Origin: Kalaharituber pfeilii
Lineage: Eukaryota; Ascomycota; Pezizomycetes; Pezizales; Pezizaceae
Direction of reading: 5' to 3'
Assembly (NCBI GenBank): GCA_015179045.1
Contig: WHUZ01000006.1
Coordinates: forward strand, 1,736,001-1,800,000
Length of the DNA stretch: 64,000 bases
In this document: positions 1 through 11,500 of the stretch, piece after piece
Layout of the letters: every line of letters begins with the position of its first letter
Numbering within the stretch: the stretch's first letter is position 1
Made by a program: the position numbers and the translations under genes
The notes under the pieces: generated by a model
Told to the model about the DNA's origin: nothing
Database searches by the model: none
The model's input: the letters and a program-made list of their open reading frames with translations, nothing else

Positions 1-1117
1 CTCAGTGACCGGATACACGCACAAGACGACGTTCTATCCCTACATTAGCTCGATTCTGAGCCATGTGAGCGAAATCCCGCTATATGCCGGCGCTGGCCGT
101 GTCACCCATCATAGACGTATTGGCTATCGGTACTATAACCGCTATCCTACTGTGCTAACTCTGATTCTATGTTTTGTTGGAGTAATAGCAGGAGGAGTAT
201 TGGTTATATTGCTGCTTGCATGTTACGACTTGGAGAGTAGGTACTTGATTAATGGGGCATGCTCGGCAAGTGGGATTCTGACGATGGTACTGGTACCGGT
301 GTTGGCGGGGATGAGTTGTGCGATTGGGGTGTGGGGGTTTAGAGAGAGAGCGGTCATAGAATGGGTCATATGGGATCCGCACGAGAAGGAAGGGAAGGGG
401 GGATGGAGAACAGTAGCGAAAGGAGGGAGGAACGGAAGAGAGAGGGTAGTGGGGCCGTGGACTCATGGACTTGTAGTGGAGGAGCTTTGGGATGAGGATG
501 TGGGCAGAGATGCGAAAATGGCGCTCGGGAAGGAGCGTGAAAGAGAAGGAGGTGGAATGGAGGAGAGAAGGGATGCGAGTTATGAACCGCATATTCCAGG
601 AGCGAGGGGTGGGCGGTCATCGAGGGTTGACACGAATGTAGGATGGACAAGTGACGGGAATGAGAGGAATGAAGTTATAGAGCTTCAGGACTTGCAGCCC
701 GGACCGGCGAGAAGGAGATCGTTGGGAAGTAATCCGCTCGCTTCCCAGCAAGGTGATAAGGGTGGTAGTGATGGTGGCTGGAGCGAGGGAGGTCGGGAGG
801 AGACACATGAAGATTTGGAGGCAAGGCTGGGGAGGTGGAGGGAGGAGAGAAGGAGGGAGCTGAGAGCGGGGCTGGGACTGGACCCAGGGTTGGGGGCCGA
901 GCAAGCTGGTAAGGGAGGGATAAAAGAAGGGGGAAAGGCAGGTGCGTGGTGGAAGGGTGCAAAGGAGTGGTGGAATGGGGGTGGGTCGCCGTTGAAGTCA
1001 AGGAGAGCGTCTCAGTCAGGTGCAGAGCAGTTGGATGATGGGGAGGGGGCGTTGGAGATCTCTGCGCCGGTGCTGTCCCGCATCGGTCACGGCTGCAGGG
1101 AGAGGAGTTCATTGTAA
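1..1117 (+). CDS. C-terminal part of a membrane protein, unknown function
   Basis: The frame is open from the left edge, so the start lies outside the window; the stop is TAA at 1115-1117. Two hydrophobic segments are visible at about residues 48-70 (PTVLTLILCFVGVIAGG...) and 85-110 (ACSASGILTMVLVPVLAG...). They are followed by a long hydrophilic tail of about 260 residues rich in Arg, Glu, Gly and Lys, presumably cytosolic. No catalytic motif is recognised. The tail is low-complexity and purine-rich, so part of it could be intronic or 3' UTR. I do not recognise the family; a small fungal membrane protein with a disordered tail is the most I can say. Confidence 0.5.
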   Translation, partial: SVTGYTHKTTFYPYISSILSHVSEIPLYAGAGRVTHHRRIGYRYYNRYPTVLTLILCFVGVIAGGVLVILLLACYDLESRYLINGACSASGILTMVLVPVLAGMSCAIGVWGFRERAVIEWVIWDPHEKEGKGGWRTVAKGGRNGRERVVGPWTHGLVVEELWDEDVGRDAKMALGKEREREGGGMEERRDASYEPHIPGARGGRSSRVDTNVGWTSDGNERNEVIELQDLQPGPARRRSLGSNPLASQQGDKGGSDGGWSEGGREETHEDLEARLGRWREERRRELRAGLGLDPGLGAEQAGKGGIKEGGKAGAWWKGAKEWWNGGGSPLKSRRASQSGAEQLDDGEGALEISAPVLSRIGHGCRERSSL

Positions 1118-1540
1118 ACATTAACAGCAGTTGAAATGGTGGTGAGGCGGCACTGGCGGTCGTGGCCTGTGATGGCTTTGCTAGGCAGATTTGAACAGGC
1201 GATATCACTACTCGTTGACAGATAGATGCTATTACCAGAGTGTCATTGCTAACATCATAACTAATAGTACCAGCGTAAATCATCTTTGTGGTGTCAGGAG
1301 TTGAGGGTAATGCACTTTACCACAGCCCCGTGACAGGCGATTCGACACGCCAGAGAAGGGAACCGCTAGCGAAGAAGGTGTCCGCACCTGAAGAGAAGCC
1401 CGTACACGTGTGGCGTGGAGCTTGGCACGGAGCATTGTGCTTGGCCTTGTGCACGCTAGTTGCCTTTCGTCTCAATAACCTCCCCGCGCTCCCTCTGCCG
1501 AACACTCTCACGACAGGTCGCCCAGCGGAAGCCTGGCAAG
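1118..1540. other. Intergenic region between the membrane protein and the F-box gene
   Basis: There is no supported gene. An open frame runs through 1288-1614 but has no ATG and no recognisable motif. The region presumably holds the 3' UTR of the upstream gene and the promoter of the F-box gene. No clear TATA box was identified. Confidence 0.4.
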
Positions 1541-4103
1541 ATGCCGAATCTCCCTTCAGATCACGCTCGAAAATCGAGCTGCGGCACTTCCGCTCCAGTG
1601 GAACTGGGCAGTGAAGAGCAGGTCCTGTTGGACAACAGCAAGAGCAAAAGAGAGCAGAGGCATTACTTCGGGAATCGGGCTGCAGCTGCAGTGGAGGGTC
1701 GGAATACTCCCACAGAAACGCTTAGCCAGTACTCCTTGTCAGCCCGCGAGGGGGCCTCGTATCCTGAACGCCTTGCAAGTAACCCTTCGAAACGAGCTGG
1801 ACTTGAAAGTGGTGTTGGAATTCGACCAAGCAAGTGGACCGGCTTGCCTGAAGGAGCGTATGAATGCATTTTGCTGAGACTGGACTAGGTGTCCTTTCTT
1901 TCCTTCCGCCTAGTATGCCGTGCCTGGTATGGACATGCAGAGAAACTACGCTCTGTGACGTTGCCGGCCTTGTATGAGCTCCCGGTAGAGCTCCTGCAGC
2001 ATATATTTGCCTTTATGGATCCCGTGAGTTTTCATAATGCCAGAAGAGCTTGCAAAGGATGGTGAGAACTTCAGTCGTCCCGCGAGAGCTTGGAATGAGG
2101 TCGCTCATCTAGAGATGCCCTTAGGTACCAATCTTCTTTTAATACGACTCTCCTGCGAAATCACTTACTCGCATTGGGTTTTTCTGATCCAACCATCATT
2201 ACGTCGACTTCCGCGTCCTATCTGTCCATGCGGCTTGCTAGAGAATGTCTCCTTGGAGCAGTTCAAGATGGGACCTGCGGCCTTAGCTGCAGTGATACAT
2301 TTGATTTTTCCGAGCTGTCTTCCCTCAGCTCATCGCCATCTGTGCATTTCACGGCATCAGTTTGTGGGTCATATATCCTTTTGTCCGACGGCTGCATCAT
2401 TTACATATATCAACTCAAGAGTGCTTCGATGGATTACATTGCGAGCGTGATTTGTCCCCACCAGGTGCTTGCCGTGTCAATGGACACATCAGCTGGGCGA
2501 CACGCCGTGGCAGTGCTTGTGGACGGGCGCATGGGTATAGTTGCAGATATTGGGTCCCGAAATTGGGCTGTAGTTTCTCCGCGACGGGAAAGCACATACA
2601 AGAATATCTGCTCGGACAGCGACCCTCCACGCTCCATTTCCATTTGCCCACAACGGGCATGCGTAGGCTTTGGTTGCCAAGAAGGTATCGAGTTGCACTG
2701 GGTTGACGCTCTCACGGGGCAGGATCTGCGTCGCTGGTTTCCGCTTTCGGCACCATCGGACTTTCTGTATTTCCTACCACAGCGGATGGGTATGGATTCA
2801 GAGAGGAAGCTAAAATTGATATCCAGCGCAGTACATCCCGAAGAGCCATCTCCGTTGGGCAGAAGATTCGGGTACAAAACCGGGAGTTTTGGACCCTGGC
2901 GAGCTTGGGAATTCAGCTTGCTAGGGGCTGCCCAGAATGATCACTATATGGCAGTTCCCGTTGGCGATGGTATACATGTGATCTTCACTGACCCTATTGA
3001 TGGATTTGTGTATGTCGGAGGAGATGCTCCTGTAAGTAAACACCTCAACTTGCCAAGTGCGAGCTTACGATAGTGGCATGTAGTTAGGCGGGCCTACAAA
3101 GCTGCTCAGAAAAATCAAACTAGTTCCACCGAGGGATCCCCCACCGTCCGTCGCTTCGCTTTCGGGCAAGGTCTTACAAATCTCACCAAAGGTTTCCAGT
3201 TCTAGTTCTGGATTGAGAAGCGTATCAAAAGACTGCTGGGTCAGCATTGAGGATAATTTATACAACGAAAACAGTACTACCATTGCAGATCAGACACTAC
3301 AGCATTCAGTGGATACGAAATTTCCTCCACGCCCCAGGGTATACGCAGCCGGTAAAGATCTACGCTATGGTATCCGAGTTGCTGTTGGTTACCAAGACTG
3401 GCTAGTGTTCTACACGATCCCAACGGAAATCGTTAATCAGGGAACGAATGAGGAAAAACTGATGCACACAGCCACATTCCGTGAACTTGCTCCGCGGGCA
3501 GAACCTGCAAGGCCAATCGAAATCATCGGATGCCATGTGGCATATATTCCTGCACTGGTTGACTTGGCAGTTGACTCCGGACCAAGTATGACTGTGTGGG
3601 CGTTTGGCTCTGCGGGGGAAGCAAAAGCGTTCAGATTGGAGGGGACGTATAAGCCACCTACAAACAACGAAACTGCGAGGGTAATCATAGAAAGAGGACA
3701 GCTTCTCAGTGTTGATGGAGCAATTATAGTAAATTGGGAGGGGATGATAGAAGAACAGGAAGGAGAAACAAGGATGCGGTTTGGGAGTAGGTTGGATGGA
3801 GGGAGTCAAGGAATCAGAGGAAGCTTTGCTCTAAGGACTGGAGAGATAGAAAACAACTGTGATTGTCCGTCTGTTGCCAATAATTGCCCTGACTCTTTGA
3901 AGCCGAAAGCGGTTCTGATTGTGTTAAGAAGTGCAGGTTCTGGATCGCTGACCCCACCGGTATGCATCGGAGCCGGAGAATGGAATACCACTATCCCATG
4001 GCCGGAAAATGGTTTACATAAACCGTGCCTATATAAGAGGCATTCAGAGCCCTTCGCTCCTGCTCTTGCATGCACGGGAAACCAGACGCCTGAGGATGCG
4101 TAG
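1541..4103 (+). CDS. F-box protein, three exons, one in-frame TAG
   Basis: Proposed exons are 1541-2061, 2125-3031 and 3084-4103 (about 815 codons). A canonical F-box reads LPVELLQHIFAFMDPVSF...ACKGW at about residues 147-173 and is split by a 63-nt intron (GTGAGA...CTTAG) whose removal restores GWYQSSFNTTLL. A second intron of 52 nt (GTAAGT...TGTAG) is in phase 0. The C-terminal 600 residues look like the beta-propeller-like region of fungal F-box proteins (KLLRKIKLVPP, then GYQDWLVFYTIP). The family recruits substrates to SCF ubiquitin ligases; that role is inferred from the motif. Oddities: one TAG at 1886-1888 interrupts the otherwise continuous first exon, and just around it a second F-box-like stretch (LPEGAYECILLRLD, then SFRLVCRAWYGHAEKL) is readable. 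The TAG could be a TGG-to-TAG mutation (pseudogene), a sequencing error, or mean the true start is different. Confidence 0.75.
2062..2124 (+). other. Intron inside the F-box
   Basis: The donor is GTGAGA and the acceptor CTTAG, 63 nt. Splicing joins TG to G, giving the Trp of the conserved ACKGW, and the downstream frame (YQSSFNTTLLRNHL) matches fungal F-box sequence. Unspliced reading meets TGA codons. Confidence 0.7.
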
Positions 4104-7100
4104 AGTATGGAATAATGATTTTTTCCATAATTCATGAGGCAGTTTGTGAATAATGATATCACAAAGAGTGCAGGGAAAATACCCATTTTAGGATTTGATC
4201 GTGCAGAGCCAGGCTGGCAGGAGAGACGCAACAATGATGTGGGTGCTTATGAAGGCTGATTTAACAACGCCAGCAATTAGTTTGCAAAGCAACCATGCCT
4301 GATGAACCGAAGGGATTTTCAAAACTACGATACCGCGATTACCGCTGAGGTGCACTCTAATGGAAGGAATGAATGTATATTCTACACAAGCGCTAATACA
4401 TGTCCTGCGAATAGAGGTCCTACGTGGACAGCTAATTCTTGATTAATCCTAATACTACTGCAGTTCAGACGATACACAAGACTCAGCAGCTTTCGCTGGG
4501 ATATCTTGAGTATCCACCTTACAGGGAAAGTCAGAACCGAAATATTGACATTAGGATAGCCAAAGTAGATTTTAATCTCCAATACATTGATTTTCCGGGC
4601 ACAATTTCATGCAAATGCGAATGCACACCTGGCCTCACATCCTGATCGACAACCTCATCAGGCCTTCCGTCCTCAATAGGACACAAGTCACAAGCCCAAA
4701 TAACAGTTCAATGAATCAAAGAACCTGTTTTTGAGGAAGCTCAGGTCGCAAAAACCTGCGACTTCCTTGTTCGAACACCTGCACCAGTAGTCTTAGCTGT
4801 AGCGTTTTCGGCAATGATGCAGCTATGGGGAAGGATCCGCCTGGAGTTACAGCTAACTTCAATGCAGTAGCTATCTAGATCGCTCTCAGATTTCTCGATA
4901 GGCTTCCTTTAACCCCGTAGAAAGAAAATGAGAAACGCTGCTTCACGTGATATACGTCTATGCATTATGTATATAGGAAAGGTTACCCAAAATTCGTCTG
5001 CTGCTTGTTTCAAGGCCTTCTCCAGATCTACATTGTAAGGAGCTAGCTTATTACCCCCAATTTCTATATAAAGAGTCTGGAAGCAAGCCGTTTCCGATCC
5101 GCCGCTGTTCATTATCAGCTCGATACATAAATCTATCCATTAGTCACCCATATACTTGCGCTTTCTCCAAGGACCTCGAACATAGAAGCGATTTCATCAA
5201 GTCATGCCTTACAAAGTTGATGACTATATCCAGTACACCAAAGGTGAGGGTTATGGTATATATTAGAATCGCGTTGTCGACGCAGAGACAATTAACAACA
5301 TTGAATATTGAGTAGGTACTGGTACCTCGCAGGTTACCTCGAATGGAACTATTACGGGTGTCCTGGACGATGGCAATTTTCGGGTATGTGTACCATCCTA
5401 TCTTATGGCGGGGCTTGATAGGGATTGGGATAACGAACTGTACTGCCTCCATAGGTTCACCCTGACGGCATGAAGTCAGGCGATACTATAATTGTCACCC
5501 CGAACCAAATCGATGGCCACGTTACGCGTACTACACGGTTGTCAGCATAATGAATAAGGGCGAGTTGGGCAAAATTAGGATTTTCTTCAGGGTTGGAGAA
5601 TGTGAATGGTTTATCTTGATTGCTTTATATCTTTGAATCAGAAAAGACTATTGAAGATTTGCTGCTGAAAGATCAGGTAGCGCGGGGTATTGTAGTACAT
5701 TATATGCTACTGTAGCTGAACTTCATCTGAGCGCATTTCCATTGTGGAGCGGTAATCCGCTCCAATAGACGCTCTCCTTTACCATTAGAATGCCCCACGG
5801 TATTACATACGTATGCAGCCGTCTTGAAAATCTAAAAGCGTGCTGCCAAAATCACATATTTTCCGGAAAATCCACGAAAGTGCTTTTCCCACTATTAAAT
5901 CAGTTCACGATAACTGTTGATGACGACCAAAACGATGAACAGCACAAAGGGTCTTGAATCATAATATCAAAAAGTGGAGATTGTTCCGAGAGGCAACATA
6001 TTTTTTCCGCAAAGTGACGTGCATCTTGGCTGAGTTGTTAATGATATTAGTAATGGAGGTAACAACAAGGAGGTGTACCACTGAGAGTCTGGGCACGAGA
6101 AACAAGTCCAGTTGCTGGAGACGCTTACTGTACCACTGCGAGCTAATTTCTGCATAAACGTATCTACGCATTAGTCAGCGTATCAAAACTAACTGTAATA
6201 AATTCGGTTAGTAGAACTGATGAGGGGCTTGGGACTTCTAGCGATGATCAATTGGGAGTTGGACTCGTTTCTTTGATTTAACATTTCCACCACACAATTC
6301 TACATTAGCTTTGTTCTCGTGCCCAGACGTTGGCTTTGAGTTTTCATCCTCCAACCTAGGCTAGACTCCCGAATAAGTGGTCTGAATATCCAAATTCATC
6401 TCTACAATATACGAGTACCTATTGATATTTGCTTACCACTTGTTCCGTATATCGTGATAAAGCTTCCATATATCTAGAACACACACAATATGATCCTTTC
6501 CTATGACTTATAAGAAGCACATTACCATTTTGAAGGTTCTACTGCCTAATCGGGTAACTACTCCATATAGTATCTTCTACAAATTTGCAATTGCATAAAT
6601 AAGGTGCGGAGATTGTTTTACTATGGTTCCCCCCAGTGGCTTGTGCAAATTTGAGCGTATACCTACCTCCTGTATTTCACCACCTTGCGACGCACACCAA
6701 TATCCGACACATGTTTTGTATGCTGGGATGAATAAAGACACTTTTATTTGCTGCGAAAAGATAATGTGGTTGATTAACCACACAATTGGGTGCCTTCCGC
6801 TAAGGATTTATGTGAAATTCAAACCAAATTTTACCAGGGTATATTTCCACTGCGGGCAGGGGGTAGTTTCTCTAAGCAGTTAGACGTGAGTAAATAATAA
6901 ATCAAGAAAACTTTTTGTTTATGCAGACATTTACATCTTAAATGCAGAAATTATAAGCCAGTAAACAAGCTGTCAATCTCACCACAAAAGACAAAAGGAG
7001 CTCTCAAGCACCAAGAGAGAGCACTAGGTCTTAAAAAATAGCAGTCAAGTTCTGCTAGCAAGCACTAGGTAGCAGTCAGGTATTAATGTATCTGAAAAGT

Positions 7101-7429
7101 GAAAGAGTAGAGGAGGCTGAACTGTCGGAGTGAAAATTTCTCGCTAGAGCATAAGAATGCATTACTGGATATTACATATGCAAGCAGGAATAGGTGCGAA
7201 TGATGCAAATGTGAATTTAGATATCCTCTATATGGTATAGTTATTGTAGACTATGCTACTTCAGCAGTAGTGTACGCTAACTAACTGCTTTTGAAATTTA
7301 TTGTTTATTGTTTATTCAAGTGAGTATTTTGAAAGTGGGGGGGGGTACCCCTCTTTCAAAAAATTGTTTCGAACGCTCTACCAAACAATAAAACAGGGAT
7401 ACGGACCCCGGTTTTATTTCAAAGCAGGG
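4104..7429. other. AT-rich gene-free stretch
   Basis: No convincing coding region is seen on either strand: all open frames are short and without motifs. It contains the left arm of a 37-bp inverted repeat at 6788-6824. It may be an old transposon graveyard, but I cannot assign families. Confidence 0.5.
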
Positions 7430-7466
7430 GTTTCAATTTCACATAAATCCTTAGCGGAAGGCACCC
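6788..7466. repeat. Inverted repeat pair, 37 bp arms
   Basis: 6788-6824 and 7430-7466 are reverse complements with one mismatch in 37 (core GGGTGCCTTCCGCTAAGG). The right arm sits at the left edge of a region similar to the TIR elements at 20047-20884 and 39559-40391, so this may be a rearranged terminus. Confidence 0.6.
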
Positions 7467-7970
7467 ATGAATTTTTAAGTCGATGTCTTGGCATGCATCT
7501 GTATAGAATTCCCCATACAAAAGTACTGCGGAAAGTAGAACGCAGTACTTCCTTTGAATATTTCCTACATATGGCCTGCGTAATGCTTTATTTGGCTTGA
7601 TATAGTCGTATGGCTGGTTCATGCATCAATCTGCCATTTCTGGTAGTTTTCCCTATATAATTACCACATACAAATTTCTACGTGAATATGAATAACTCCA
7701 CCACTGCTGGAGATATTTTCTTGGTGCAATTCTCACATCTTTGAACAAGGTAAAATTACGCTGTTCAAGTGTGCCAATGATTGTATTAGATTTATTTCAG
7801 GTGTAGGAAGTAGAAATTCAAGAACTGGTAATATTGCAGCAAAAAAATATATATGCCAGGACACGATTTGTAAAAATTTGCGGCATCATGATTCTATAAG
7901 AGCAACCTTTCTGGTTAAAAGATGCGGAATGTTAAGATTAATCCTTGGTTTAGCTTATTGCAATGGGGCA
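7430..7970 (+). mobile_element. Decayed copy of the ~835-bp TIR element family
   Basis: The stretch aligns by eye with 39740-40280: gatgtcttggcatgcat, ctatttctggtagttttcc, then a caggtgt...tatgccag block and a fragment near the right end occur in the same order. Neither terminal repeat is clearly preserved. No coding capacity is seen. Confidence 0.5.
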
Positions 7971-8508
7971 TAAAAAAATCTATTTGATTGTTGAGATAAA
8001 GTTTGTCAATAGATCTCTTTAGTTCGGGCAGAATGGAAGGATGGTCTGGGCCTATGTAGTGCCGTGGGGCTCACTAGCCCAGATGCATTCTCTTATGATA
8101 TGTAGAGTACATTCGTAAGTTACAAGAGGCTATAGATCAGACTATACTTACTAACTCAAGTTATCCGACGTCAAAGGGCAGTTTCCACTCCGTATGTGGC
8201 AGCGCTGAATGTCACCGGAATCGGAAGTGGACTGGGATTATGGTGTACTGTCATAGTCGCCGATCCAGACAGTGTTGCTTCTATGATAGGTGAACACCAT
8301 ATGTACTAGTACTCAGACTAGTAGAGCATATGCATGTTGGCTCCTGGGACGGAGCGGGGTCGCATGCAGGTGCGGCTGAATAATGTACGGCTGCATCTCA
8401 CGTGCACATCTAGCGAATTCCCTCTCCTCATGCGCTCACCCACTTCATATGCTCACTGCACACGACGCTTCATCAATAAACTCAGAAATTCACACACTAG
8501 CGACACCG
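7971..8508. other. Upstream region of the NACHT-ANK gene
   Basis: There is no separate gene. The frame at 8383-8508 is open into the receptor but the first ATG in a plausible context is at 8509. It presumably contains the promoter and 5' UTR. Confidence 0.4.
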
Positions 8509-11500
8509 ATGAAAGGCAAGGGAAACACAAAAAATTCTACCGCAGAACCAGCGGAACGGAATGAACCACCAAGCACGCTGGATGTCTGGAGAAGCCGATT
8601 CAGGGCCCCATCACCAAGACCGATGCCGGAGGGTCATAATGCTTCTAAAGAGAAACCCCGCAAGCGAGACAAGTTCACCAATTTACTTGGACTAAAATCA
8701 ACCTCGCACAATGATTCACCAAACCCGACTCCGGACGTAGAAATCGTTTCAGAACCAGCCAAGCAGCCTGGGGATAAACTGGCCTGCGAAAACGACCCAA
8801 ATCCACCCGCCAAACAAGATGACGGTAAACACAATAACCTCACTAAGAAATGCGAGGAGCAGGGGTGCACTTCGACTCCGGATATCAAAATCTTCTTGGA
8901 ACCAACAAAGCAGCCTGGGGATAAACTGGTCTACGAAAATGACGGACCTCCGCCTTCGAAACAGAATGACGGTCAAGAAAATAATCCAACTACGAAAGGC
9001 GATGAGCAGAAGCAAGGTACATTTCCCAGCAAAGGCAGTGGACAGGGGGTATCAAATGATTTATGGGTGAACGCATTTGAAGGTCTCCCTGCAGACCGCA
9101 AGGCAGTCTTGGAAGGAAGAGGAATAAAAGTCGAAACCATTTCTGGCAAAAGGGATTTTTTGGAAGAACTTCTGAAGACCACGCAGGACGTCCAGGCAAG
9201 ATATGAAGCACAGCGATGGAAATTGAAATTGGGGGAAAGGGAGATCGATGTCGGAGAAATGATGACAGCAATAATTGGCTGGATTGAGAAATTTAAGCAT
9301 GTAGGGGATGTGGCAACACAATTTGATCCAGTGCATACTGCCTTGCCATGGGCAGGGGTGCGGTTTCTCTTAACGGTTTGAATCCTTCTTCAGCATACCC
9401 GCATACTGCCCTTCATATCTCTGACATATACTGCTATATTTATTAAATCCATAATCCCACCAATCGCCCCTTTGCACACTCCACCTGTGTTTTTAACTCT
9501 CCCAATGTACTTTACCTTGCTCGCCCAGTACCTTCTGACTAATGCTGTTTGAGATTGTCCACTGTAGATTTTAATCAGCGGAGAGGAGAATATGGCAGCT
9601 GCTGTTGCTGGAGTGGAGCGAGTTACTGTTCTCATAAGCCGTTGCGCGATATATGAATATATGTACCTCACTTCGGGGGTGGAAGCGGCTACCGATATCC
9701 TGCATCGGGCACTGCTGGACTTACACACGGCTATCCTGGAATTATACAAGGTTATATTGGCCGTCCTGAGTCTCTTAATAGAACTTTTCACAAGCGGTTT
9801 TGGTATGCCAATCTACCCTCTCGACAAGCAGGCAACACAGAAGCTAATATCAAAATACTGAAACCAGCGAGACGTACTTGGGAAGACTTGAAACACCCGG
9901 GAGGAGTGTCTGAGAAAACAAGTTTGCTTGATGAACCAGAATCTGTAGTAGAAAAAGCGGCTGACACAGCGGAGAAATACTGTAAGATATGACCCTTCAA
10001 GTGTTAGTTCTGCAATTAGCTAATCGTAATATTCACCTTAACTCAGATCAATTCGATACAAGAAACACCAATAAGGGTTGCACAAGCTTCCTCACCTATA
10101 TGACCACCCATGTTCTTGCTAACTGATCATGCTTAGGGGAGCTCAATGCTTTGAGAGAACATTTAAAGTTCTTTAAGCCAATTATTGAAAGAATTGATTC
10201 TGCCGTCACGGCGATGCACCAGAGCATTAATGGTAAGCTTCATCTTACCGCCTATGAACCCATGATCTATCAGTCTGTTATTCGAAATGCAAGATTTTAA
10301 CGTTAACGTACATATTCAGAAAGCGATAGAATTAAAATTCTTACATGGTTCTCGGAGGTCCCATACCAAAGCCACCATGATCTTGCACAGGAAGGGCGTG
10401 TTGATGGGACTGGAAACTGGCTGTTCATTAGGGCTGAGTTCTGTGATTGGTGGCAAGCAGAGAATTCAAGGATATTATGGTTACATGGAATCCGTAAGAC
10501 CACCTGCATTTTGCTCCCCATTGCCGCTTCTAATACATGGAACTCATATTCTGTTTCCTCAGCTGGTGCGGGAAAAACAAAGCTCGTGTAAGTATGGACT
10601 TCAACAAATGGCAAATAACGAAAGTATATAGTTGGAAGACAATCACTAATTTTTTCAGTTCGGCGGCAATTGACTACCTCCAGGCAAAAGCTGACAAGGT
10701 TGCATTTTTCTATTGCAAGCGGGACGAGCAGGACCGTCGTGATAGAGATAAAATCTTGCTTTCTCTTATTAAGCAGCTTGCATGCCCGAACAGTAGGACC
10801 ATCTGCAAACCAGCAGTAGAGGCATACCAAAAGCAACAGCAAGACCCCTCTTCCCGCAAGCATCTTCCCACGACAATGAGTATTGAACTTATTGTAAATC
10901 TACTCGGGCTCTATCAACAACCAGTCATTATACTAGATGCACTAGACGAGTGTTCTAAGGATGTACGTTCCTGTATCCTAAAGGCTCTCATTTCCATCAT
11001 GAATTCGAAGCGCCCCGTCAAGATACTTGTATCCAGCCGCATCACCCTAGACATTCAACATTCTTTAAAAAATGTGCCTTATGTCTGCATTGAAGCGCGA
11101 GATAATGCCCAGGATATCAAACACTATGTTGAAACGGAGCTTGATGGAAAGATTAAATCAGGGGAACTGCTTCAGGGTGAAGTCTCAGCATCCCTTCGAG
11201 ACCAGATACAGCAAGTCTTGACAAGAGATGCCCACGGAATGTACGATATCCCTTACCACCTCCACCACTTGCTATGGCCTTAGGGTATTGGATTTCATTC
11301 ATCTTGATGGAAATACTAATGTATTCCTCAATAGGTTTCTTTGGGTCGCCTATCAGCTACGCCAGCTATGCGAGTTCCAACTTGAAGAAGACATCCGCAA
11401 TCGACTGGGCAAGATTCCCAAGGATTTAACGGGCGTGTATGATGAGATCATGATTACAATAAAGTCTCAGGAAGGAAGCGGCTCTATCTGGGCAGAACGT

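Noticed and set aside
5..1511. Starts at GTG or TTG for several open frames
   Set aside because: Non-ATG starts are not expected for nuclear fungal genes; starts were reassigned to ATG or to splice acceptors, or the frame was called partial.
9803..9831. A 29-nt intron in the NACHT gene
   Set aside because: The phase and GT-AG borders fit, but the length is below what spliceosomes normally accept; a small indel is equally likely. Kept only as a gap in the exon list.
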